NCBI RefSeq assembly: GCF_012971725.1
Contig: NZ_CP048833.1
Coordinates: forward strand, 5,828,001 to 5,892,000
From: Pseudomonas multiresinivorans
GTDB taxonomy: Bacteria > Pseudomonadota > Gammaproteobacteria > Pseudomonadales > Pseudomonadaceae
Direction of reading: 5' to 3'
Length of the DNA: 64,000 nucleotides
A program made the position numbers and the translations under genes. How positions within the stretch are numbered: the first letter of the stretch is position 1; every line of letters begins with the position of its first letter. Below, in pieces: positions 26,014 to 34,225 of this stretch. Under the pieces are notes generated by a model, which had not been told where the DNA came from, did no database searches, and worked only from the letters and a program-made list of their open reading frames with translations.

Positions 26014-27909
26014 ATGCTTCGCTCGCTGTCCTTCTCCAGGAAGATCCTCCTGGCAGCCTCCCTCGTCGTCACCTTCGCCTTCGCCTGCTTCATCCTCTTC
26101 AACGACTTCCGCCAGCGCGAGGCGATCCACTCCGACACCGAGTCCTATCTCTCCGAGGTGGGCAGCCTGACCGCCAGCAACATCCAGAGCTGGCTGGAAG
26201 GCCGCATCCAGTTGGTCGAGGCGGAAGCCGCGCAGCTGGCCGATGGCGAACCAACGCCCGAGCGCATCCAGCACGTGCTGGAACAGGCGGTGTTCCAGAA
26301 GAACTTCGAATCGGTCTATCTGGGTGAAGCCGCCAGCGGCGTGTTCACCATGCGCCCCTATGCGCCGATGCCCGATGGCTACGACCCGCGCACCCGCGGC
26401 TGGTACAAGGACGCCGTGGCCGCCGGCCGGCTGATCGTCACCGAGCCCTTCCTGGATGCCGGCACCAACGAGCAGATCCTCGCCATGTCGATGCCGGTCA
26501 TGCGCAACGGCCAACTGGTCGGCGTGGCCGCCGGCGACATGAAGCTGGAGACCATCACCGCGATCATCAACTCGCTGAAGTTCGACGGCGACGGCTATGC
26601 CTTCCTCGTCAGCGATGCCGGCAAGATACTCCTGCACCCGGACAGCAGCCTGATCTTCAAATCCCTCGGCGAGGTCTACCAGCAAGGCGCACCGAAGGTG
26701 CAGCCGGGCGTGCAGGAAGTCAGCATCAACGGTGAAGAGCAACTGGTCTCGATGACGCCGGTGAAAGGCCTGCCGGGAGTCACCTGGTACGTCGCCCTGG
26801 TGCTCAACAAGGACTCCGCCTACGCAATGCTGAGCGACTTCCGCAACACCGCGATCATCGCCACCGTGATCGCCATCGTCGCCATCCTCTTCCTGCTGGG
26901 CATGCTCATCCGCGTGCTGATGGCGCCACTGACCGACATGGGCCGCGCCATGCAGGACATCGCCCAGGGCGAAGGCGACCTGACCAAGCGCCTGCAGGTC
27001 GCCAGCAACGACGAGTTCGGCGTGCTGGCCAATGCCTTCAACCGTTTCGTCGAACGTATCCACGAATCGATCCGCGAAGTGGCTTCCACCGCGCGCAGCC
27101 TGCATGACGTTTCGCAGCTGGTGGTCAATGCCTCCAACTCGTCCATGAGCAACTCCGACGAGCAGTCCAACCGGACCAACAGCGTCGCCGCGGCGATCAA
27201 CGAACTGGGCGCTGCCGCCCAGGAAATCGCCCGCAACGCCGCCGACGCCTCGCACCACGCCACCGATGCCTCGCACCAGGCCGGCGATGGTCGTCAGGTG
27301 GTCGAGCAGACCATCAGTGCGATGAATCAGCTGTCCGACAAGATCAGCTCCGCCTGCGCCAACATCGAGGCGCTGAACAGCCGCACGGTGAACATCGGGC
27401 AGATTCTGGAGGTGATCAAAGGCATCTCCGAGCAGACCAACCTGCTGGCACTGAACGCCGCCATCGAGGCAGCCCGCGCCGGGGAAGCCGGCCGTGGCTT
27501 CGCCGTGGTCGCCGACGAAGTGCGCAACCTGGCGCACCGTGCCCAGGAATCCGCGCAGGAAATTCAGAAGATGATCGAAGAGCTGCAGATCGGCGCCCGC
27601 GAAGCCGTGGACACCATGACCGAGAGCCAGCGCTACAGCCTGGAAAGCGTGGAGATCGCCAACCGCGCCGGCGAGCGTCTGGCCAGCGTGACCCACCGCA
27701 TCGGCGAAATCGACTCGATGAACCAGTCGGTCGCCACCGCCACCGAGGAACAGACCGCCGTGGTCGACTCGCTGAACATGGACATCACCGAGATCAACAC
27801 GCTGAACCAGGAAGGCGTGGAGAACCTCCAGGCCACCCTGCGCGCCTGCGCCGACCTGGAGAACCAGGCCGGCCGCCTGCGCCACCTGGTGGACAGCTTC
27901 CGCATCTGA
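26014..27909 (+). CDS. pctC: Methyl-accepting chemoreceptor, PctC-like
   Basis: A 631-residue transmembrane chemoreceptor. TM1 is at about 11-31, a periplasmic dCache domain at about 32-275, TM2 at about 280-302, then HAMP (about 303-355) and a cytoplasmic signalling domain whose hairpin tip reads EVIKGISEQTNLLALNAAIE. The amino-acid-binding signature of the Pct family is recognisable: Y123, R128, W130, Y131, D148, D175, with F146 where PctA has Tyr. In P. aeruginosa PctC responds mainly to GABA. ATG 26014 follows a sigma-28 promoter. From HAMP onward it is almost identical to the next receptor gene, suggesting gene conversion. Confidence 0.93.
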   Translation: MLRSLSFSRKILLAASLVVTFAFACFILFNDFRQREAIHSDTESYLSEVGSLTASNIQSWLEGRIQLVEAEAAQLADGEPTPERIQHVLEQAVFQKNFESVYLGEAASGVFTMRPYAPMPDGYDPRTRGWYKDAVAAGRLIVTEPFLDAGTNEQILAMSMPVMRNGQLVGVAAGDMKLETITAIINSLKFDGDGYAFLVSDAGKILLHPDSSLIFKSLGEVYQQGAPKVQPGVQEVSINGEEQLVSMTPVKGLPGVTWYVALVLNKDSAYAMLSDFRNTAIIATVIAIVAILFLLGMLIRVLMAPLTDMGRAMQDIAQGEGDLTKRLQVASNDEFGVLANAFNRFVERIHESIREVASTARSLHDVSQLVVNASNSSMSNSDEQSNRTNSVAAAINELGAAAQEIARNAADASHHATDASHQAGDGRQVVEQTISAMNQLSDKISSACANIEALNSRTVNIGQILEVIKGISEQTNLLALNAAIEAARAGEAGRGFAVVADEVRNLAHRAQESAQEIQKMIEELQIGAREAVDTMTESQRYSLESVEIANRAGERLASVTHRIGEIDSMNQSVATATEEQTAVVDSLNMDITEINTLNQEGVENLQATLRACADLENQAGRLRHLVDSFRI

Positions 27910-27924
27910 CCGCAGCGGAAAGCG

Positions 27925-27951
27925 AAAAAGGCGCCTTCGGGCGCCTTTTTT
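27925..27951 (+). terminator. Rho-independent terminator after pctC
   Basis: AAAAAGGCGCC-TTCG-GGCGCCTTTTTT, a perfect stem with a stable UUCG loop and T run. An identical terminator follows pctA at 30280-30306. Confidence 0.95.
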
Positions 27952-28030
27952 GTTCGCGAGCAAGGGCTAGGCGCCCCCCACGGTCCTACAGGGAGGGCAG
28001 TATCTTGTAGGAGCGAGCTTGCTCGCGAAC
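27952..28030. repeat. REPIN, family B, orientation 1
   Basis: A 79-bp cassette with perfect outer arms (GTTCGCGAGCAAG at the left, CTTGCTCGCGAAC at the right). The left arm continues GGCTAGGCGC (degenerate); the right arm is preceded by TTGTAGGAGCGAG (canonical). It is flanked on the left by the terminator T run and on the right by CGCCCCG. The cassette at 30307-30385 has the same flanks but the opposite internal orientation. Confidence 0.9.
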
Positions 28031-28141
28031 CGCCCCGCGACGAAACCGCCGGTGAATCCGCATTCCCGGGCCTGGCCCAGCAACCTGTATCACGGCTGAA
28101 ACACCCGCCACAGAGCCACTCCTACCGTTCGTCCGACTCTT

Positions 28142-28168
28142 TCAAGCTTCCACAGGCCACGCCGAAAG
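28142..28168 (+). promoter_or_regulatory. Sigma-28-like promoter upstream of pctA
   Basis: TCAAGCTT at 28142-28149, exactly 11 bp, GCCGAAAG at 28161-28168. It matches the sigma-28 consensus at 12 of 16 positions with the right spacing. It would give a leader of about 200 bases before the pctA ATG. Weaker than the pctC promoter. Confidence 0.45.
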
Positions 28169-28217
28169 CAAGGGTGAGGCCTTTGATAGCTACCAACAAA
28201 CCGGGCCTGTCTTCACT

Positions 28218-28239
28218 GCCGGGACAAGGGAGTCCCGGC
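28218..28239 (+). other. Perfect 8-bp stem-loop in the pctA leader
   Basis: GCCGGGAC-AAGGGA-GTCCCGGC. It lies in the 465-bp interval between the two chemoreceptor genes, which otherwise holds the pctC terminator, the REPIN, the sigma-28-like promoter and about 130 bp with nothing I can identify. The loop AAGGGA resembles a Shine-Dalgarno or RsmA/Hfq-type site, but no reading frame follows directly. Confidence 0.5.
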
Positions 28240-28374
28240 CAAGCCCGCACGGCTATCCGCCGCGCCGGCGCTGTCCGTTTCACACCACGGGGACGGACGT
28301 TCTGCGGCGACACCGGATCTGTCGCCCGGACCCACGCCGTTCAGGCATCCCACTACCTCCGGACTCGACGCAGC

Positions 28375-30264
28375 ATGATCAAGAGCCTGAAATTCAGCCA
28401 TAAGATCCTCCTGGCCGCTTCTCTTGTTGTTTTCTCGGCATTCACCCTCTTCACCCTCTACAACGACTACCTGCAGCGCAACGCGATCCGCGAGGACCTC
28501 GAGGACTATCTGCGGGAAATGGGCGAGGTGAGCGCCAGCAACATCCAGAACTGGCTGAGCGGCCGGCTGCTGCTGATCGAAAGCACCGCACAGACCATTG
28601 CCCGCGACAGCGCAGCGGACCACCTGAGCGCGCTGCTGGAACAGGACACCCTGCGCAAGACCTTCAACTTCACCTACCTGGGCCAGGAAGACGGCACCTT
28701 CACCATGCGCCCGAACAGCGCCATGCCTGATGGTTACGACCCGCGCACCCGCCCCTGGTACAAGGATGCCGTCGCCGCCGGCGGCACCACGCTGACCGAG
28801 CCCTACATCGACGCGGCCACCCAGGAACTGATCATGACCGTGGCCACCCCGGCCCGCGCCGGCGGCAAGACCGTAGGCGTGGTCGGCGGCGACCTCGGCC
28901 TGCAGACCCTGGTGCAGATCATCAACTCGCTGGACTTCAGCGGCATGGGCTACGCCTTCCTGGTCAGCGGCGACGGCAAGATCCTGGTGCACCCGGACAA
29001 GAGCTTCATCATGAAGTCCCTCTCCGACATCTACCCGCAGAACACCCCCAGGATCGGCGGCGGCTTCAGCGAGGCCGAGCTCAACGGCCACACCCGCATC
29101 CTCAGCTTCACCCAGGTCAAAGGCCTGCCATCGGTGAACTGGTACATCGGCCTGTCCATCGACAAGGACGCCGCCTATTCGATGCTGAGCAAATTCCGCA
29201 CCTCGGCCGTCATCGCCGCGGCCATCGCCATCGTCGCCATCCTGCTCCTGCTGGGCATGCTGATCCGCGTGCTGATGCAGCCGCTGACCACCATGGGGCG
29301 CGCCATGGAAGACATCGCCCAGGGCGAGGGCGACCTGACCAAGCGCCTGCAGGTCGCCAGCAACGACGAGTTCGGCGTGCTGGGCAACGCCTTCAACCGC
29401 TTCGTCGAACGTATCCACGAATCCATCCGCGAAGTGGCTTCCACTGCACGCCAGTTGCACGACGTCTCGCAGCTGGTGGTGAACGCCTCCAACTCGTCCA
29501 TGAGTAACTCCGACGAGCAGTCCAATCGCACCAACAGCGTCGCCGCAGCGATCAATGAACTGGGCGCCGCCGCCCAGGAAATCGCCCGCAACGCCGCCGA
29601 CGCCTCGCACCACGCCACCGATGCCTCGCACCAGGCCGGCGACGGCCGCCAGGTGGTCGAGCAGACCATCAGCGCGATGAACCAGCTGTCCGACAAGATC
29701 AGCTCCGCCTGCGCCAACATCGAGGCGCTGAACAGCCGCACGGTGAACATCGGGCAGATTCTGGAGGTGATCAAAGGTATTTCCGAGCAAACCAACCTGC
29801 TGGCACTGAACGCCGCCATCGAGGCCGCCCGCGCCGGGGAAGCCGGCCGTGGCTTCGCCGTGGTCGCCGACGAAGTGCGCAACCTCGCCCACCGCGCGCA
29901 GGAGTCGGCCCAGCAGATTCAGAAGATGATCGAAGAGCTGCAGGTCGGCGCCCGCGAAGCCGTGGACACCATGACCGAGAGCCAGCGCTACAGCCTGGAA
30001 AGCGTGGAGATCGCCAACCGTGCCGGCGAGCGTCTGGCCAGCGTGACCCACCGCATCGGCGAGATCGACTCGATGAACCAGTCGGTCGCCACCGCCACCG
30101 AGGAACAGACCGCCGTAGTCGACTCGTTGAACATGGACATCACCGAGATCAACACCCTCAACCAGGAAGGCGTGGAAAACCTCCAGGCCACCCTGCGCGC
30201 CTGTGCCGACCTGGAGAACCAGGCCGGTCGCCTGCGCCACCTGGTGGACAGCTTCCGCATCTGA
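28375..30264 (+). CDS. pctA: Amino-acid chemoreceptor, PctA-like
   Basis: A 629-residue methyl-accepting chemotaxis protein, the same length as P. aeruginosa PctA. TM1 is at about 11-29, the periplasmic dCache domain at about 30-275, TM2 at about 276-298, then HAMP and the signalling hairpin. The amino-acid-binding residues of PctA occur at identical numbers: Y121, R126, W128, Y129, Y144, D146, D173. It should therefore mediate attraction to most L-amino acids. ATG 28375 (MIKSLKFSHK) matches PctA's start. Open frame continues about 65 codons upstream, but this is non-coding leader. The 3' 330 codons are nearly identical to pctC. Confidence 0.93.
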   Translation: MIKSLKFSHKILLAASLVVFSAFTLFTLYNDYLQRNAIREDLEDYLREMGEVSASNIQNWLSGRLLLIESTAQTIARDSAADHLSALLEQDTLRKTFNFTYLGQEDGTFTMRPNSAMPDGYDPRTRPWYKDAVAAGGTTLTEPYIDAATQELIMTVATPARAGGKTVGVVGGDLGLQTLVQIINSLDFSGMGYAFLVSGDGKILVHPDKSFIMKSLSDIYPQNTPRIGGGFSEAELNGHTRILSFTQVKGLPSVNWYIGLSIDKDAAYSMLSKFRTSAVIAAAIAIVAILLLLGMLIRVLMQPLTTMGRAMEDIAQGEGDLTKRLQVASNDEFGVLGNAFNRFVERIHESIREVASTARQLHDVSQLVVNASNSSMSNSDEQSNRTNSVAAAINELGAAAQEIARNAADASHHATDASHQAGDGRQVVEQTISAMNQLSDKISSACANIEALNSRTVNIGQILEVIKGISEQTNLLALNAAIEAARAGEAGRGFAVVADEVRNLAHRAQESAQQIQKMIEELQVGAREAVDTMTESQRYSLESVEIANRAGERLASVTHRIGEIDSMNQSVATATEEQTAVVDSLNMDITEINTLNQEGVENLQATLRACADLENQAGRLRHLVDSFRI

Positions 30265-30279
30265 CCGCAGCGGAAAGCG

Positions 30280-30306
30280 AAAAAGGCGCCTTCGGGCGCC
30301 TTTTTT
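30280..30306 (+). terminator. Rho-independent terminator after pctA
   Basis: AAAAAGGCGCC-TTCG-GGCGCCTTTTTT, the same sequence as the pctC terminator. Homology between the two loci continues through it. Confidence 0.95.
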
Positions 30307-30385
30307 GTTCGCGAGCAAGCTCGCTCCTACAAAAAACCTCGCTCCCTGCAGGACCGAGCGGAGCGCCTAGCCCTTGCTCGCGAAC
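30307..30385. repeat. REPIN, family B, orientation 2 (inverted relative to 27952-28030)
   Basis: A 79-bp cassette with outer arms GTTCGCGAGCAAG and CTTGCTCGCGAAC. Here the canonical arm (CTCGCTCCTAC) is on the left, next to the terminator, and the degenerate arm (GCGCCTAGCCC) is on the right. Its reverse complement aligns end to end with 27952-28030 at about 70 of 79 positions by my count, while the flanks align directly. The remaining 60 bp before the next gene resemble the flank after the first cassette (CGCCCCGAGACGAACCCACC). Confidence 0.9.
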
Positions 30386-30448
30386 CGCCCCGAGACGAAC
30401 CCACCGGTGAATCCGCTCCGAACTGATTCGCCACAGGCGGCTCCGCGC

Positions 30449-31927
30449 TTACCGCCGCTTGCTACCGCCCAGCAGCGCGCCCATCAGTCCTCGCACCAAC
30501 TGCCGGCCGATCTGGTTCGCCGCCTGGCGTACCACGGTCTTGCTGACCTGGCTGGCCAGGGAACCGAGGATCTCGCCGGCCATACCTCCGAAGTCGGTGC
30601 CCTTCTCTTCCTTCCCCTGGGTCGGCGCCATCTTGTCGTCGGCACGGCCGGTGAGCTTTTCGTACGCGGACTCGCGATCGATCGGCTGGTCATAGCGCCC
30701 GGCCAGCGGCGAGCGACGGATGACGTCAGCACGTTCGGCATCGGTCAGCGGGCCAATGCGCGACTGCGGCGGCGCCACGGCCACGCGCTGGACCATCGCG
30801 GGCGTGCCCTTCTCTTCCAGCGTGCCCACCAGCGCCTCGCCGATGCCCAGTTCGGTGAGCACCTTCAAGGTGTCGAACGCCGGGTTCGGGCGGAAGCCAT
30901 CGGCCACCGCGCGCAGGGACTTCTGCTCCTTGGCCGTGAAGGCGCGCAGACCGTGCTGGATGCGCAGGCCCAGTTGCGCCAACACGTCGTCCGGCAGGTC
31001 GCTGGGCGACTGGGTGACGAAGTACACACCCACGCCCTTGGAACGGATCAGCCGCACTACCTGCTCCAGACGATCCTGCAGGGCCTTGGGCGTACCGTTG
31101 AACAGCAGGTGCGCCTCGTCGAAGAACAGCGCGAGGATCGGCTTGTCCGCATCGCCGCGCTCGGGCAGCTGTTCGAACAATTCGGCCAGCAGCCAGAGCA
31201 GGAAGGTGGCATAGACCTTGGGCGCGTCGTGCACCAGCTTGCTGGCATCCAGCAGGTGGATGCGCCCGCGACCATCGGCCTCGGGGCGCAGCAGGTCCTC
31301 CAGTTGCAGCGCCGGTTCGCCGAAGAAGTCCTCGGCACCCTGCTGCTCCAGCAGCGCCAGGCGCCGCAGCAGCGCCTGGGACGAGGCACCGGTAAACAGC
31401 GCGCGGTCCTCGCCGAGCACTTCCGGGTGTTCCTTGAAGTGGTTGAGCAGCGCCTTGAGGTCCTTCAGATCGAGCAGCAGCAGGCCTTCGCGGTCGGCCA
31501 CCTTGAAGGCGGCGAATAGCGCCGCCTGCTGGCTCTCGGTCAGTTCCAGCAGGTTGGACAGCAACAGCGGGCCCATCTCCGACAGCGTGGTGCGCAGTGG
31601 GTGGCCGGTCTTGCCGGCGATATCCCAGATACTGACCGGGTAGGCCTGGGGCTTGTAGTTCAGCCACGGCATGCTGGCGATGCGCTCAGCCACCTTGCCC
31701 TGAGAATTACCGGCAGCGGCGATACCACACAGGTCGCCCTTGATGTCCGCAGCGAACACCGCGATACCCGCATCGCTGAAAGACTCGGCGAGGTGCTGCA
31801 GGGTCACCGTCTTGCCGGTGCCGGTAGCGCCGGCGATCAGGCCGTGGCGGTTGGCGAGCTTCCAGGACTGGCCGACCGGCTGCCCGTCGGGACCCGCACC
31901 GATGATGAGTTCGTTCGTGGCTGACAT
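30449..31927 (-). CDS. HerA/FtsK-like ATPase of the DUF853 (YjgR) family
   Basis: A 492-residue P-loop ATPase. Walker A is GATGTGKT (residues about 33-40), Walker B is ILALFFDEAHLLF and an arginine-finger-like region is FVTQSPSDLP. The C-terminus is a basic, Gly-rich tail (GLMGALLGGSKRR). DUF853 proteins resemble the HerA/VirB4 ring ATPases; their role is unknown, with suggested links to DNA or nucleoprotein handling. It is monocistronic, stop-to-stop with the chemoreceptor locus on one side and 78 bp downstream of pncB on the other. Confidence 0.9.
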   Translation of the reverse strand: MSATNELIIGAGPDGQPVGQSWKLANRHGLIAGATGTGKTVTLQHLAESFSDAGIAVFAADIKGDLCGIAAAGNSQGKVAERIASMPWLNYKPQAYPVSIWDIAGKTGHPLRTTLSEMGPLLLSNLLELTESQQAALFAAFKVADREGLLLLDLKDLKALLNHFKEHPEVLGEDRALFTGASSQALLRRLALLEQQGAEDFFGEPALQLEDLLRPEADGRGRIHLLDASKLVHDAPKVYATFLLWLLAELFEQLPERGDADKPILALFFDEAHLLFNGTPKALQDRLEQVVRLIRSKGVGVYFVTQSPSDLPDDVLAQLGLRIQHGLRAFTAKEQKSLRAVADGFRPNPAFDTLKVLTELGIGEALVGTLEEKGTPAMVQRVAVAPPQSRIGPLTDAERADVIRRSPLAGRYDQPIDRESAYEKLTGRADDKMAPTQGKEEKGTDFGGMAGEILGSLASQVSKTVVRQAANQIGRQLVRGLMGALLGGSKRR

Positions 31928-32005
31928 CCGTTGTTCCCCTTCAGTGGGCCTGTCGCGATGAGTGCTTGAGCAAGAGTGGCGCGTCCCGGCGCGCCGCGCA
32001 ATCGG

Positions 32006-33205
32006 CTACCCCGGTACTTTGAAGACATGCTTGAGGTAGTGCAGGAAGTTCTCGTCCTTGCACTGGGTCTTGCCTGGTGCGTCTGAGATCTTCGCCACCG
32101 GATGACCATTGCAGGCGGTCATCTTCAGCACGATGTTCATCGGCTGTACGCCCGGCACATCACAGGTGAAATGCGTGCCGATACCGAAACTGACGTCAAT
32201 GCGCTCGCGCAGCGCGCGATAGATTTCCAGTGCCCGCGGCAGGTTGAGGCCATCGGAGAACACCAGGGTCTTGGTCTGCGGGTCGATGCCCAGCCGCTCG
32301 TAATGCTGGATGGCCTTTTCCGCCCACTCCAGCGGGTCGCCCGAGTCGTGGCGCAGGCCGTCGAAGAGCTTGGCAAAGTAAAGGTCGAAGTCCGCCAGGA
32401 AGGCGTCCATGGTGATGCAGTCGGTCAGGGCGATGCCCAGTTGCCCACGGTACTCGCGTACCCATGCGTCCAGCGCGGCGGCCTGGCTGTCGATCAACCG
32501 CGGACCGAGTTGCTGGTGTGCCATCAGCCACTCATGGGCCATGGTGCCCAGCGGTTTGACGCCCAGCTCGCGCGCCAGGTGAACATTGCTGGTGCCGACG
32601 AAATGCCCCGGGAAGCCGTCGCGCAGATCGCGCACCACCGCCTCCTGCACCGGGTAGGAGAAGCGTCGGCGAGTGCCGAAATCGGCCATCTTGAAGCCGG
32701 CCAGTTCTTCCGCGCCGGCCTCCCCGCGCAGCCAGTCGAATTTTTTCTGCAGCCGCTCGCGGGCCATCGTCAGCGTGGCGCCCGGATGACGGTGTCGGTT
32801 GCGCACTTCGCTGATGATCGCCAGCAGCGGCACTTCGAAGAGGATCACATGCAGCCATGGGCCTTTGAGCCGCAGGTACAGCTCCTCGTTCTCCACGCCC
32901 AGCTGGACGTAGTTGGGGTTGAAGCGGAAAAGGCCAAGGAAGCGGATGAAGTCCGGCTTGAAGAACGGGATGCGCTCGAGGAAGGCCAGGTCCTGCGGCG
33001 CAAAGGAAAGCTCCGCCAGGCGCTCGATCTGCTCGCGCAGCGGCTCCAGGTAGGCGCGCAGATCCTCTTCGTTGCGGCAACGGAACTCCCACTCCACCTC
33101 GGCGTTGGGGTAGTTGTGCAGCACTGCCTGCATCATGCTCAGCTTGTAGAAATCGGTATCCAGCAGGTTCTGCACGATCCGCCGGGAAAATGCGCTGTCG
33201 CTCAT
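32006..33205 (-). CDS. pncB: Nicotinate phosphoribosyltransferase
   Basis: A 399-residue enzyme of the NAD salvage pathway. It joins nicotinate and PRPP to give nicotinate mononucleotide with ATP hydrolysis. Family features visible: LLDTDFYKLSMMQAVLHNYP at the N-terminus, FGTRRRFSYPVQ, GTSNVHLARELGVKPLGTMA, HDSGDPLEWAEKAIQHYE and VFSDGLNLPRALEIY, the expected phosphate- and PRPP-binding segments. ATG 33205 (MSDSAFSRR) was chosen over an upstream ATG at 33256 because it matches the family N-terminus. P. aeruginosa has two paralogues; the neighbours here fit the pncB2 locus. Confidence 0.95.
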   Translation of the reverse strand: MSDSAFSRRIVQNLLDTDFYKLSMMQAVLHNYPNAEVEWEFRCRNEEDLRAYLEPLREQIERLAELSFAPQDLAFLERIPFFKPDFIRFLGLFRFNPNYVQLGVENEELYLRLKGPWLHVILFEVPLLAIISEVRNRHRHPGATLTMARERLQKKFDWLRGEAGAEELAGFKMADFGTRRRFSYPVQEAVVRDLRDGFPGHFVGTSNVHLARELGVKPLGTMAHEWLMAHQQLGPRLIDSQAAALDAWVREYRGQLGIALTDCITMDAFLADFDLYFAKLFDGLRHDSGDPLEWAEKAIQHYERLGIDPQTKTLVFSDGLNLPRALEIYRALRERIDVSFGIGTHFTCDVPGVQPMNIVLKMTACNGHPVAKISDAPGKTQCKDENFLHYLKHVFKVPG

Positions 33206-33254
33206 GCTCGTCTCATTGCAGGCTTCGAACCGGCAGTCTAAACCCGCCGCCCAC

Positions 33255-33280
33255 AAAAAACCCCGCCGAGGCGGGGTTTT
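33255..33280 (-). terminator. Rho-independent terminator after the small exported protein gene
   Basis: CCCCGCC-GAG-GCGGGG hairpin flanked by AAAAAA on one side and TTTT on the other, 16 bp past the stop of the gene at 33297 and upstream of pncB. Confidence 0.88.
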
Positions 33281-33296
33281 GAGTTCGAATCAGAAA

Positions 33297-33521
33297 TCAG
33301 CGTGCTTTGCTCTGCGACATCCCGAAGAGGAAAAGCAGCAGGTCATCGTCCGGGCGGATGTCCTGTTGCTTGGCGCGCAGGTTGGGCGGGATGGGGCAGC
33401 TGTCCAAGCCGCCTTTTCCGGTGATGACCGAAGGCCCCGGCTCATGCCAGGCCGCCGCCGCCAGGGTTGCCACCCCGAGCGCGCCAACGAGGAGCAAACC
33501 TCGCGTAATTTCTAACTTCAT
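33297..33521 (-). CDS. Small exported hypothetical protein (PA4377-like)
   Basis: A 74-residue protein with an N-terminal hydrophobic signal or anchor (ITRGLLLVGALGVATLAAAA). The mature part contains ITGKGGLDSCPIPPNLRAKQ and DDDLLLFLFGMSQSKAR. A single Cys is present in the mature part. Its ATG overlaps the inaA stop by four bases (ATGA), so it is coupled to inaA. It may be periplasmic or inner-membrane tethered. I recognise it only as a conserved Pseudomonas hypothetical encoded next to inaA. Confidence 0.75.
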   Translation of the reverse strand: MKLEITRGLLLVGALGVATLAAAAWHEPGPSVITGKGGLDSCPIPPNLRAKQQDIRPDDDLLLFLFGMSQSKAR

Positions 33522-34222
33522 GTCTGCAACCCTTTGATGGCGCTGCCAAACGCCGCTTGGTAACCATAGACAAAGGCCTGCCATTGCGCCTCAGTCCACG
33601 ACGAGCGGCGTTTCACCTGGCGAAGATCATGACGCGCAGCACGCTGAGCGCTGAAGCGCTGGCGGGCTTTTTCCATGTCAATCAGGGCCACTTCGATCTT
33701 GTCGCCGTCCACCTTCACGAATACGTGCTTGAGGTAAAGGCAGCCGTGCTGCCAGCGGCCGGCGTTAAGTTTTGCAAGGGTACTACCGTAATGTTGCAGA
33801 ATTCTTTGGTGCAGCGCTTCGCCCCAGCGATCCTGGTCGCCACGGGCGTAGCAGTCTTCAAGGCTGCTGAAACCGTCGAGGGACTCGGTAACCAGCAGGG
33901 CCTGCCATTCGCCATCCACCTTGCGGCAACCGGCATAGACCAGGGTCGGCACCTTCACGCCAAGCGCTTCGGCAGCCTTGAGCGCATTGCGCTCGCGAAT
34001 CGCGGTGGGATAGCCGAAGGGGTGCAGCAGGTCACGGTAGATGTGGCCCATCTGCTGCTTGCGATAGAGCATCCGGCCGTCGGAGGTCAGGACTCGCTGC
34101 ACGCCGCTCTCGCCACCACGCCGACGGTTCGGCTCCTCGACCCACTTGCCGGGTACCTGGAGCCAACGGTCGATGGCGTTCTCACCGGAAATTTGCTGCA
34201 GCGAAGCCAGATCAACGGCCAT
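33518..34222 (-). CDS. inaA: InaA-like protein, lipopolysaccharide-kinase fold
   Basis: A 234-residue member of the Kdo/WaaP-like kinase superfamily. ATP-site elements are visible (MLYRKQQMGHIYRDLLHPFG and ERNALKAAEALGVKVPTLVY) and a DMEKARQRF segment corresponds to the metal-binding Asp. The catalytic loop reads QHGCLYLKHVF; where WaaP-type kinases have HRDxYxCH, the Asp is replaced by Cys, so canonical phosphotransfer is doubtful. InaA was described as weak-acid inducible. It starts four bp after the methyltransferase stop and overlaps the following small gene. Confidence 0.85.
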   Translation of the reverse strand: MAVDLASLQQISGENAIDRWLQVPGKWVEEPNRRRGGESGVQRVLTSDGRMLYRKQQMGHIYRDLLHPFGYPTAIRERNALKAAEALGVKVPTLVYAGCRKVDGEWQALLVTESLDGFSSLEDCYARGDQDRWGEALHQRILQHYGSTLAKLNAGRWQHGCLYLKHVFVKVDGDKIEVALIDMEKARQRFSAQRAARHDLRQVKRRSSWTEAQWQAFVYGYQAAFGSAIKGLQT

Positions 34223-34225
34223 CCA

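Noticed and set aside
28174..28374. In-frame upstream extension of PctA by 67 codons
   Set aside because: The sequence is not membrane- or sensor-like, known PctA starts at MIKSLKFSHK, and the interval holds a sigma-28-like promoter and a hairpin.
25945..30318. Very long minus-strand open frames (672 and 701 codons) opposite the two chemoreceptor genes
   Set aside because: They mirror each other exactly as the plus-strand genes do, are His/Val/Gly/Asp-rich in the way antisense frames of GC-rich coding DNA are, lack ribosome-binding sites and run through the terminators.
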